From the NCBI GenBank assembly GCA_001579985.1, contig LRSR01001359.1:1-45248 (forward strand): a stretch of DNA of 45,248 nucleotides, written 5' to 3'. The stretch is from Hypsibius dujardini (Eukaryota > Tardigrada > Eutardigrada > Parachela > Hypsibiidae). The notes beneath the pieces are model-generated. The model saw nothing but the letters and a program-made list of their open reading frames with translations, had not been told where the DNA came from and made no database searches. Positions 9,704 through 20,069 of the stretch are shown in pieces (position 1 is the stretch's first letter; each line of letters begins with the position of its first letter). The position numbers and the translations under genes were made by a program.

Positions 9704-12650
9704 TTATGAGATGTACAAGTAGGGCTCCTCCTGGCCGACAATTTCACACTTATCCCAGTCAATCAAAAACCACGGATACAACGGCAATTTTGCTGTGATT
9801 TTGGGCAAACTCTCGCGGATACTCTTGACACTGACATTGAGCGATCCAGTACTCGTACCAGCCGATTGAGCTATGCCCTCGGCAGCCTTGACCATACTGG
9901 TCAGCGGGTCGATCAGATCCGCCATGTTGCTGAGGGTGACCATCACCTGCTGCAGGACAGTTGTGCCGCCCATGAATAATCCCACATTGCTAAGGAGACT
10001 GCGAACCGTCACACCCAAGGCGACATTGGCCATCTGTTGCTTCGTCAACTCCCGAGCACTTTTCATCAGGCCGTCCCGTTTGGCTACGAGGGTGAGCTGT
10101 TTGGCCTGGAGTGCCGCACGGCTCTTGACAAGGTCCTCCTGAGATGCTCTCATGTTGCGAAGGTTGGTCGCGGCTTGGTCACGGCTTGACGAAGCGCGAC
10201 GTACATCGTCCCGGCGACTGTCGACGTCGTTCAAAAACGGACAGGGTATGTTGAAGAAGTCTTGAATGGCGTCTGCCACGCTGCCGACCGCGTCTTGAAA
10301 CCATCCGCGAGTTTGCCGAGTTTGTCGTCGTCTATTTTGATTGGTGAGAACAACGCCAAGTTCGAAACAGATTTGACTGAATTGCTTTCAATTAAAAGGT
10401 AAGTATAAGTTGAAACAAATCCCAAAAAACGCCAGTCTAATTTGTACATGTTTTCTAACTTTAACCCAAAATCCGAATGTCTTATAGATTTTTCAGACGT
10501 TTTTTGGTCGCCGGCTTCTGTCGAGATTTCGATTACAATTACTTTCGCCAGAACCTAGAGTTCCCCTTCCGATTGGCGTGGGTTCTTTTTCTCACAAATA
10601 CCTGTCCGTATATCATGATTTTACATTGGGAGTTTGGGCTGGAAATCACATCTGCGGTATCAGAAACAAATAAGGCGGAAAAAACTTCTCGCGCCACTTT
10701 GTGCTATGAGCCCGAGCGTGATTGATTGATTGATTGATTAGCAAGTTTCACATTTTTCATCTCAACTAATATTTTCCAGAACGCAATCTTGTTTATTAAA
10801 TTTACTAAAAGCCTTCAGCCAAACATAGAAAATAAATCGAAATTTAATTTGACACGTTGTTGCGAGTGGAAAAGCAAATAGTGGTGAATAAGTCCGGAAA
10901 ATAAAGCTGCAGCGATAATCCGTGTTGATGGCGCCACTGCTCTCTGTGGATTTAATTTTTTCACGGTTTTCGTCTTGGTCGGAAAATTGTTAATCTACTT
11001 TTTACATTTTGCAGAAGTCATCTAGTATATTTGAAAAATAAGTTTGCGTTTTGGAAAATATTGCCTGGGATTAAAAAATTGGAAGCTTGCCGATAAATCA
11101 ATCAATCAAGCCCGGGCCATAACAAAAAGGGACGCGGAAAGTCTTTTTCTTCCGTATGTTTTTTCAAACCGCAAATGTGAGTTCCAGCTCGAGACACCAC
11201 TGTTAAATCATGATATATTGATAGGTAATTGTGAAAAAAAAACCACACCGATTGGAAGGAAAATTTCCGTTCTTGCCTAAGATAGCTTGTCAAGCAGCAT
11301 ATGAATGCAGAATAATTTAAGTGCTAAACTTGCCAGGCATACTCAGGTGCCTAAACACTATCGGCTAGAGTGATTCGAATGAGTTTGGAGATTCAAACAA
11401 ATGGTATTCGATCGTAGCAGTCATTGATGCGATAATTTGTATAAGTGTTGAGTTCCTTACTACTGTACCTGTTTTGATTTCGTCATTCATTTCATAGTTG
11501 GACAATGTTGCTGCTTTGCAAAAGCTTTTCACATTTCTCAACCATTGATGTCCCGTTCATAATGTTTAAACATTTAAGGAAAAAAAACCCTGATCGAAGA
11601 CATTTTTAATCTCTTGTTTTACTCCAAATTGAAGTAAAAATGTAAAAAAAACGGAAGCATCTACTACAGTATAAACCCTCTCTACTTTCAGTCTCCGATT
11701 GATTTACCTCGCGTCAAAATATCTTTTTCAAAATATAATTATCCTAAAATAACCATTTAAATTTCTTATTTCTTGGGCAGCTACACATTTAAATTAATAT
11801 ATCAATACGTCTTCTTTTACCTTCGCCACTTCTTTATGATGCAGTTTTTCGCCTCTCTGACGCGCTGCTCCGCCTTGCGAACCTCCTCCTCCGCCCGACC
11901 CACACTGGCTTCCAGTTGGGCGACCTGATCTTGAGTCGCGGTGATCTGCGAGGCCAAACTCGCAATCTGCGCGTCTGCTGATGCGATTTCACCTTCCACG
12001 TCGCGAACATTTTGATTGGCCCGGGAGATCCGTGCCGTTAAGACGGCAACGGACGCGGCGATGTGGTTCTCCGCCGTCGCGACAGCATCATGGATCGGAC
12101 GGATCGTCCTCCACAAGCCAATGAGACTCGTGCGTAGAGCTTTGATTATGGGCAAGGTTGCGCTCGCGGTCTTGGGCACAGGGGCGTCTGCTAAGGGTTT
12201 TAGGGTGTTGGTAGCCAGTGCGGTTACAACTGCGGTCAGCGGGATGACCACTGTGCGTTCCAGCAGTTGAGCCGTTTGAATCAAGATGAGTTCGCCTGAA
12301 AACGGCAGAACGATAGTGATGCAACCTATTTGAGTAACGGTCTTTTTGCGGGGCGGGGGGGGGGCAGCCATCATTGTTTCTACTTTGCTGATAAAGAAAA
12401 CTACCTTCCCTCAACCTTCCAATTTAACTCCCCCCCGTAATCCCCGAATTAAATAAATTTAGAAGCCCCCACTCCCTCTCTCTCAACCCACTCGAAATAA
12501 CTTGGCAATAATATTTGCCCCCCCCCCAGTTGCCAAAATCAAGGAACTAATCACACCGATAAACGCTAAAGACTTACCTTTGTCGTCCGCTCCATAACCC
12601 TGGCGGACGCATAATGATGCAACTAACACGGCTGCAAGAGGCACCTTCAT
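9704..12650 (-). CDS. Secreted coiled-coil/helical protein, 3 exons (helical gene B)
   Basis: Minus-strand exons are 12650-12578, 12382-11821 and 10331-9704 (TAA), about 420 residues in phase. Exon 1 encodes MKVPLAAVLVASLCVRQGYG, a clear signal peptide, and ends AAAG/GTAAGTC. The exon 2 acceptor at GCAAAG restores the frame. Exon 2 begins with a Pro/Lys patch and a hydrophobic stretch, then has about 85 residues of heptad coiled coil (about residues 125-205). It ends CGAAG/GTAAAAG. Exon 3 starts after a weak AAAATAG acceptor, so that junction is the least certain; reading through the donor meets TAA at 11817. Exon 3 carries a GWFQDAVGSV motif, a second helix-rich Arg/Gln/Ala region, a Gly-containing hydrophobic segment (about LSNVGLFMGG) and a short aromatic tail with PWFLIDWDKC. 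The layout resembles extracellular long-helix, membrane-active proteins, but no function is shown. It is divergent from, and related in layout to, the plus-strand helical gene. Confidence 0.65.
10555..10765. repeat. Dispersed repeat with TTGATTGA tail, copy 1
   Basis: Lies in intron 2 of the minus-strand helical gene. It shares block order with 31800-31990: TTCCCCTnCCGAT, TTTTTnTCACAAATA, ATCATGATTT, GGAAATCACAT, ACTTC, and a tail of repeated TTGA. Identity by eye is about two thirds. A short element ending in a tetranucleotide tail is SINE-like, but no A and B boxes were seen in this family. Confidence 0.55.
10766..11820 (-). other. Intron 2 of helical gene B, remainder
   Basis: About 1.05 kb of AT-rich intron sequence left after the dispersed repeat. 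No open frame, RNA or further element was recognised beyond short TCAATCAATC runs near 11098. Confidence 0.45.
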
Positions 12651-13362
12651 TGCTGTGATGGGGAAAGTCCGCGAGAGAAGTCAAAGGTGACACGGACCGA
12701 TTTAGTCCATCAGTTGATGGAAAACAGGGTTCTTGCCTTAAGTTTACTGAAATATTTTCCACGTTTATCTTAAGGTGGGAGACAGGGCGAACGTTTCTCC
12801 GTAGCCCTTCCCGGTCACGTTAGCGTCAAGTGCATGAGTGATATACATTAAAATCGCGTGACACGCCCAAATGCGATAATCTCCTAAGAGGGTGACATCT
12901 TTTTTTCAGTGAAATTCAGTAAAAGCCGGTGATTTAAATTTTATTAATACTACAGAGCTAATACTAAAAAGACCTCCTAGTCGTTTACCTATCCTAGGCT
13001 ATAAAAAATCACGGTCGTACAAGGCGATTCCTTCCTTCCGTATCACCACATTTTACATAGAAGTTCCTCTCCTTTTTTTGTTATGTAATTTTTCATTCGT
13101 TCCACCAGGTGATCAGTCGTTTCAAGGGTTTATATTTCATATTATCCGAATTATTTCGTATATATAAAACTGTACCGATAACGGAGAATCAGGTGGGACT
13201 CGCATTTGTCATACAACACTAAACACGGCGAGTTCCGCAGCTTTATAGATGCAGTTGAATTGTGTGATAAACATTTAGAATTTCGACAAAGGAGAGTATT
13301 AAATCGAATTGAGCAGCTCACATGAGAATGCTGGAAGTTTTGATCACATAACTACAGGCACC
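12651..13362. promoter_or_regulatory. Shared divergent intergenic region (candidate bidirectional promoter)
   Basis: 712 bases separate the two start codons of the head-to-head helical-protein genes. A TATATAAAA string at 13159-13168 lies about 195 bases upstream of the plus-strand ATG and is a plausible TATA box for that gene. No equally clear TATA box was found for the minus-strand gene. The arrangement would allow co-regulation, which is inference. Confidence 0.45.
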
Positions 13363-14242
13363 ATGCAACTCCGTGTTCGAACTATCGCCATCGTAATAAT
13401 CCTCACAGTGGGAATTTGCGTGCCGGTCGCTGCCGAAAATGCTCCTGCGGTTGTTCCTCCACCGAAATCGTGTAAGTTGGAATTAAAAACACTAAAACTA
13501 ACTCAAAAAACGTACAATGATAACTAAAATGCGCGATCAAAAACTCAGAAAATGAGTCAATTATGTGTTACAGCTTTTTAGTTTTTAATTACTAATTACT
13601 AAACCTGTTATTTTTAGTTTAAATATGGTTTTGTATATATCCCTTTGAAGTATTTCTTTTTGTCTTGCTCACAAATTCTGTTTCCATGTAATTGAATGTT
13701 TTTACTTGGATAGTTCAGTAGTGTGAAGGCTAAATAAAGGAAACTAACAGTAAGCTTAATCCTGTTGAACAGGCACAGCTCTAGCGACCACCGGTTCCGA
13801 TGCAGTCGATTCTGCGGAAAAAGATGCTGATCTTCAATTTCGCCTTGAGCTACCATGGGAGAACTACCTCATCCCCGCACCAACTGCCATCTTTTTACTG
13901 GCCCAGTTGACTGTCCTTTCCGGGGCCGGGGATTTTGCTATGACCTCGCTGATGAACGGCAAGGCCCAGTTTGTGCGCTATCCAGAATCATTCAGTGCCA
14001 GTCTGGTCCAGGTCAGCAACGAAGGATGGTCGGCCTTCAACACCGCCCACCGGAACATGGACTCCATCCAGATGTACACATACCAGATCCCGCGAACCGT
14101 TAACAATGCCTTGCGAGTCATTGCCACCGCCCCGATCAGTATGCCCTCGGCTACGAGGAATAAGTTTCTTCGGGTGCATCTGTCCAGTATGGTCGATTAC
14201 TCCAAGCAATGTGTCGCCTTGGCCCAAGCCACGGAACTTAAG
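13363..14242 (+). CDS. Secreted helical protein, exons 1-2 (helical gene C, N-terminal part)
   Basis: Exon 1 (13363-13471) encodes MQLRVRTIAIVIILTVGICV and a following VAAENAP, a signal peptide, and ends AAATCGT/GTAAGT. Exon 2 (13773-14242) begins after TTGAACAG in matching phase and ends CTTAAG/GTACTG in phase 0. Mature exon 2 runs from an acidic segment through LPWENYLIPAPT and hydrophobic FLLAQLTVLSGAG to a helix-rich region with several Met and Ser. The next in-phase coding exon lies 23 kb away at 37340. All five exons together give one frame of about 715 residues. The alternative is a short gene ending in intron 2 at the in-frame stop near 14335, which would discard a good donor. The family was not recognised by name; see the downstream entry for domain layout. 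Confidence 0.7.
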
Positions 14243-14724
14243 GTACTGGAGATTTGTATTCGTTTAAAAATTAAGCGATTTTGTGCAAAAACATATTCAA
14301 AAAAACATATTCAAACAAAAAACAAAAAACTCTAAACTAAAAGAAACTTGAACTTAAACTACAAAACTAAACTAAAAGAACTAAAACTAAAAAACTAAAA
14401 TCAAAAAGCTAAACTAAAACTAAAACTACAAACACTGAGTATTTTGTTTCATTCAACCCTCATACTGTAATTACAAATAAATGATCTACTTAGAACTAGC
14501 ATTCAAGGTGTCTTTGACACAAGTCAATTTTTAACATTTAAGACCTCGTGTCGTAGGCATCTCGTAAGTTTATGCAGCTAAAATCAATTAAAGTATGCAC
14601 TGCTGATTGAAAACAAAACAAAAAAAAGGAATTAAGTAATTATAAAAGATATACTGCCCACTCCCTCCCCCGCATAAAAACGATCACTGCTGTTTCCGCT
14701 TACCGCCAACAAGCATTTCAGTAC

Positions 14725-15103
14725 TGTAGAATCGCGACCCATCTGTGGTGCCTACGTCATCACACAGTAAAAAGCGACTGTTTCGATTGATTGCAAAGAT
14801 GTGCGAACCACAATACCGCACGTGTCGCTTGATTGATTACGTAAACAGTTCACAGTTACAGTTTTCATCCATCCTTTCTGCGGTCGATTCATTAGTTTGT
14901 GCTCGTTTTTTTTGCGTTTTCTTTTACAAAACAAAATGGGACGCCGTAATCGCTACACCAAAAAAGAAAGAAAAAGGACAAGGATTTGGGGAGAAGCAAG
15001 CGCTCATTTGATCGATTGAAGCGTAAAAGTTGTTTTGGCCCACGGGGTCTGATTTACTGGGGGGGGGGTCGAAAAGGTACTACGGATGGGTCGCGATTCT
15101 ACA
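14725..15103. mobile_element. 379-bp MITE, ends TGTAGAATCGCGACCCATC
   Basis: Left end TGTAGAATCGCGACCCATCT and right end (reverse complement) TGTAGAATCGCGACCCATCC; about 24 of 28 terminal bases match. The left flank supplies CAGTAC, so an alternative boundary with a CAGTA start, as in pogo/Tigger elements, is possible. No coding sequence lies inside. Its right 38 bases and the following flank form part of the 243-bp repeat found again at 37043. Confidence 0.65.
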
Positions 15104-15308
15104 TTAATTATTGTTTTAATTATATTTACATTTTATGTTAAAATTTGAAGGCTGGATAATTAAAAGGGCAAATGGAAAATGGACTAGCTTGATTCCTGAC
15201 AAAGAGAAATATGATTAAAAAGTAAAAAATTTGCATACCGGCAATCTGTTTGCCCAATTTGCAGGCTGCCTGGCTCTGTGTATGACCTGAAGCTTTGCTC
15301 GCAAACAA
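15066..15308 (+). repeat. 243-bp direct repeat, left copy
   Basis: Identical to 37043-37285 except for one base (AAAAAATTT here, AAAAATTTT there, near 15230). It comprises the right end of the 379-bp MITE plus about 205 bases of unique flank ending TCGCAAACAA. Similarity stops abruptly at both ends. Spacing between copies is 21,977 bp. Confidence 0.95.
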
Positions 15309-17383
15309 CAGTGTTTTCAACGATATGAGATTTTACCTACCCTTTACGCCGGACATGCAGCTGTGGAGCTCGCGGCCGAATTAAGTCGCTTTGGTTTGTT
15401 ATTTACAGCTCGAAGTTTCAGCCACTTCAAGTTAGATAATCATAGCAAAACTACGACAGGCTATCCACACGGTGAGCCCTCTTGGATGGGCCGCTCGCCC
15501 ACCCAGCGGAAAACATCTTGCGGATCAGCTTCTCAATCGCACATTCAACCTTCAAATTGGACCCGCCCACATGTTGGCTGGATGTCAAATTGAGAACCAT
15601 CATGTGGCCAGCACCTTTAACTTTCTGCGCGGATCATTCCTAGTGAGGATTCACAAAGGGATTTCACCTTGTTTTGTACTTGTTCAAGACGTTCTTTTCG
15701 CATCAGACCAGACTAAAATTTATCAAATTTGGAGAACCTGCAACAAAACGAATTGGATTTGGAACAGCAGTATCAAAAATTAGAATTAGAGAACCTTTGT
15801 TCTTACAGTATTGTTCATCCAGATGGTTTGAAGGAATCTCGGAGGCTTGCGATAGATTGTTCAGAAATCATAGTTGTTTGAATCAGTTTTGCGTTCCTTC
15901 CCAGTTTGAATCCAAGACGGCACTCAGTATAACATCTTCTTTTCCCTTATGCAGCCCTACTTTGCGTTCATTGCGAACCCATCCGATGACCGCTTTCTCT
16001 GGGTCCGCCTTTCAAATACCGCATGGTTTGACGGCGATTCACTACCCCCGAATGAACCACTTTGTGGTTTCGACGGACTAAGAAATTCCGAAGGTTGCTC
16101 CGTCAAAGGTACATCTACATGGTCATGGAGCGATGAGCAATCATGTATAACCAGCTGCAATTCATTCAGGGGCGTGAGGAGCCTTTGGACTGAGCCATGG
16201 GTCAGGCTCGTGAACTTTATATTTTGAACTGTTTTCATTATTGGCCCGTCTGCTAAAATGGTCCGTACTTTTTGATTGGGTAGCTTCCCCAAGGAAGCTT
16301 TCCTTAAGGAAGGGCTATAGGGTGCGTACTGCGTATTCTCTCGTGCGCACAAATAGCGGTTGGGCCATATAACCGCCTTAAATTCCTGCCTCGCAAAAAT
16401 CTTTGTGATGTAATAAACTTAATAATAGTTTAGAAACTGATTTGTGACTTTCAAAGACTTTGCCAAGATCCTTCCGATCGAAAACGTATTTCGAGAACAC
16501 TAAGAACTCGGTTTTCAAAAAATTGTGTATCTAAAATTTCAATAAATAAACACTTTTACGGAATCATCAATGGACCGTTCTTGGCAAAGCTCACAATACA
16601 CCGAAGTTGATCACATTACAAACTACTTTGCTAGATCACAAAGATTTTTGCAATCGCAGCAGGACCTTAAGAGCGGGTTTATGGCCCAACCGCTAATTGC
16701 GCGCACGCTAGACAATACATACCGTATAGCTTTTCTGTGTGTTTGGTTTCAATTCAATGCTCTCTATGGAACCTCATTAGCGTTTAGAGACTGTTGAATT
16801 TCCGTAAAAAAGTTCTCTCCAATCTCCAGATCAAGGCCATGACACTGCAACAGGTTTTTTGACATCTTTTTGCGAATTAAGGTGTTTAATCTCGAATAAA
16901 ATTGGTTGAGTTATCGCATAAGATGAGGGTCAACTACACACTGGTCCCGAGGCCCAGGTACAAACGGTAAAGATACCTTTTCTTTGAAAATTCGCAATTA
17001 CCGATGCAAGTTCGGTGTTCTTTCCAGGCGACTCAAAGCTAAATTGGGCGTTGGGACTCGGCGCGGCATTCGGTATCTGTTTGGCAATATTCACGGGGAC
17101 AGTCCTATGGTAGGGGGAAAAAATGGCCTCTGAGCAGCGGACTAAATGTTGCTGTAAATCTTTTCACTGAATGCCTTTAAAAACTGCCATTTCTTCTGAT
17201 AGGCGAAGAGAGTTGGCTAAATCGAACGATGCATGGAACTTGGATCCTTCCAGGCTGTTCTTTCCGAACTCTGTCGCCGCAAGTCGTCGGCGTAATGTGA
17301 TGTTCGGCTGGCAGTCGGGTTGGAATCAAACCTACGTCGTCTTTCGTCCAGCGTGTGTGAATGTGCAAAGCAGAGACCTCTAA
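15309..17383 (+). pseudogene. Receptor guanylyl cyclase fragment (extracellular end, membrane span, juxtamembrane)
   Basis: Well-phased exons are 15460-15642, 15955-16108, 17028-17109 and 17203 onward. The first reads AIHTVSPLGWAARPPSGKHL then LLNRTF, like the end of an ANF-receptor ligand-binding domain (the NRTF..xxG region). The second contains RFLWVRLSNTAWFDG and PLCGFDG, matching the conserved CGF element just before the membrane in natriuretic-peptide-type receptors. The third is a membrane span (WALGLGAAFGICLAIFTGTV). The fourth, RRELAKSNDAWNLDPSRLFF, looks like the juxtamembrane segment and stops at 17383. An in-frame stretch before 15460 (FQRYEILPTLYAGHAAVELA) may be another exon but lacks a clean donor. 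The N-terminal domain is missing, cut where the 243-bp repeat ends. No kinase-homology or cyclase domain is recognised downstream; a frame at 17320-17589 may be frameshifted remnant. This is a broken or partial gene. Confidence 0.55.
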
Positions 17384-19084
17384 ACATTCCTTTCGAGGAC
17401 TACACAGGCCGAAGTAGCGACCTGATGGTCGACCTTTTTTCACGAATTCTTCGCAAAGCAAAATGGTGTTGCACTTCATTGAGAGTTCGAATGTCCTTGG
17501 CGCCCTATCCGTTAGTTCGCCGAACCCAAAAAATCGGTATATACAAAGCATCAGGTTCGGTGTGTAATTTTTCGTTCAGATTCGGGTGATCTTTCCGACA
17601 AGGTACTTTGTATGATTTACATCGTCGCGGGGCTTACACTATTTGGTCCACATTACTTCGAGTTTCTTTTTTGGTTTATAATTTTGCACTGCTACGGGCA
17701 CAAGTGTTACCAGGTTCAGCAATTCTTTTCGTACTGGATTCAGGAAGTCTAAGCGCAAAAAAGATGAATGTTCAGAATATATTTTGAGAATGTACAAAGA
17801 TACGCGAAAGGATTATGATGAGAATGTTTCAAAAAGATTAATTGGTGCTATTGTGACGGGATCCGAGTGATGACATACAGGTAGAAAATGACTCTCCTGC
17901 ACGATTACTGTTTCGGATACAATCAAGCAGATGTAGGACGAACGACCTTGAAGGGTTGATGAACTGCTCTTTTAGACAGGCGAAAAAGTTACCCAACTTG
18001 GGATGTCCCGCTTAAACTAACACACTACACACTCAAACGCACATACACACAAGTTTAATGAAATACCCGAAATCCGACTGATGATGATGATATATTGCTA
18101 CGCGCAAACAACAGCTAATATGGGCAAAGTTGTATAACTATGCAAAACAGGTCGTGAGCGGAGCTGCACAGAGGACTTTTTGACACTAAAACAAAGTGTG
18201 AAACGCACAAATGGCTAATGTTCACACAAACGGTGATAACACTGTCACCTGTCCGCTCCTATGTCAGGTGAACTGATCAACTCTGTACTAAACAGAAGAT
18301 GGAATGATGCATGATTTATGGGGTTCAGAACAACTCTAAAGAATCCAGCAGCAAAGACCACAGAACGCTAATACTAATTCTCGGCCCAAGCCCAAATCGA
18401 GTGCTTATATAGGCACAAGTAGTGGGCGTGTCTTGAGCGAACGCGAAGCGTTCACTTGCCAAAGGAACATGGTTCCCACATGAATCACCGGATATGTCAA
18501 AGATCTGTTATGCAATTTATGAAATCACAGGCTATACAACATGAGCTCATAGCTAAAGTCAAAGTCGAACGTCACATCACCTCGTGACCGTGACAACACC
18601 AAAGCGGCGCACCACAGCAGAAGCTAATTTGGGATCCCGTTTAACCCGTGGGATCCTGTGTTCTTACGAAAGCTAAACGGTGAAACATATCCGCTATCAT
18701 TCACTGCAAAAACAAATTTGAGCGATCAGAATAAACGCTTTTGAGCATTATCGGCCTTGTTAAATTTTCGCTAAAGGTTCAGGAGCGGAGCTACAAGGTC
18801 AGCTCTGTAATACCGCTCATCATTTTCTCCGTTACATTCCATTACGTAATAACGTGCACATGTATCAATAAGCCCGCAACCTCGATCCTTGAAAGAATGT
18901 CGTCTTTACCAGTCTTTACCAAATTTCTTATTAAATTCGAGCTAATTACCAGATCCTCAGTGTAAGGACAGACAGTAAGCACAGACAAAACATATTTTGC
19001 AGGTTCTATTAAGAAGGCAGCAAAATTTTTCTTTCACCATAGCGAACACATGGCACGAATGCCACGAAATGTGCAAACTGCGCC
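17384..19084. other. Gene-poor stretch after the cyclase fragment
   Basis: About 1.7 kb with no supported exon. TGTGACGG at 17852 and CGTGACAACA ending at 18598 could bound an LTR-like segment, with a TATATAG string near 18404, but no second LTR, target duplication or pol remnant is visible. CACACA-rich sequence lies at 18020-18050. Confidence 0.4.
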
Positions 19085-19995
19085 TCCAGTCATAAAATCA
19101 ACAGTGACAGCGTCAAGGTTTTTCCTTCCGGAAGGGGTTGCTGTTGTCCCTAACGAAAGGAGCACACAAACGGCTTGCCTAACTATTAACTAACTAACTT
19201 AACCAGCGCTTTGCAAGTTCCGCAATTGAAAACGATTCCGCTGACCAGACGTGTCGCCGAAGCCATGGCGAAGATCCGTTTCTTAAACATCTCCGGGGTG
19301 GGCGGAGCTGGAGCTCGCGGTAACGGAATCCTCATGAACTGGTTGACTTTCTCGTTTTCCCCCAGCTCCCAGCAGTCCTCCGTCATGGAGAGGATAGAGT
19401 GTCATCGATGCTGCTGCCGTGTTGAAAAAGTGGAACGGGATGCCGCGAGCGCAGCAGACGGTCAGGCAAGCTGCCGTCATATTGTCGCCAAAATGACGAC
19501 GTCGACTGGCGTGACGATTCTGAAGGATTTCGCTAGGTCTCCGCCACCGTCCCTGGTCGGTACAGTTTGCAGGAGATCCTGCACGCCGGATCGGAGATGA
19601 CGCCTTCCAGTGTTGTGACAAAGTTAACGGGGTCCAGGACCTCCGCATCATGCAGCTGCTCTGCCAGGCCGTCCGGGATGTAGTTAAGGGTAAAGTCATC
19701 TGAGCAGATGAGCTCACGCTGTTGGATTTGGCCGAACAAGCACTGAGAGACGGCGAACGGGACGTCCTGGTGTCGGGTGATTATTCTTCCGAGCCTCGCA
19801 AGTAGGATCATGCGCCCGTAGACCGGGAATGGGAGGAGAAGGAGTGCCGGCGTGGAATAACGGCTTCGGGTTTTATGGTTTTGCGAGTGTAGTGAAAGCG
19901 AATAGAGGAATCGAATTTTAGTAATAAGCTGTGCGTTGCGGTCGCGAAGAAGTCCAAGTGAGTCCAACAAACGTTCAGAGCAAGGCATGCTCATC
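19085..19995 (-). pseudogene. Plant-type UDP-glycosyltransferase pseudogene 1 (N-terminal half)
   Basis: The minus strand is a diverged paralogue of the UGT at 23172-24632. Shared blocks include LLLPFPVYGRM, FAVSQCLFGQIQQREL, ARGIPFHFFNTAAASMTL and ATRLVSGIVFN. UGTs transfer a sugar from a UDP-sugar to small lipophilic acceptors. Lesions: the position of the start ATG reads ATA; one base is lost after PRRH, shifting the frame; a second shift lies near 19600; the residue after the YG of the catalytic-His motif is Arg, not His. After GIVFN the sequence jumps about 200 bp ahead to the segment matching IAELGKALVK, an internal deletion. Homology fades below about 19085, so the donor-binding PSPG box is absent. 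Not functional as read. Confidence 0.8.
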
Positions 19996-20069
19996 TCATA
20001 TCAGTTTTAGTGGTGCCGAGTCCGCTAAAGGCGCGATGACACAGTCGGATTTCCAACTGTACAAGGAGT

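Noticed and set aside
15138-15320. Shared minus-strand ORF in both 243-bp repeats (GKQIAGMQ region)
   Set aside because: Identical only because the DNA is repeated; no start context, motif or splice site.
16570-16797. 75-codon ORF between cyclase exons
   Set aside because: Lies in the intron between two in-phase cyclase exons and has no recognisable content.
17852-18598. Possible LTR (TGTGACGG...CGTGACAACA)
   Set aside because: No partner LTR, no matching target duplication, no primer-binding site or pol remnant, so end similarity alone is not enough.
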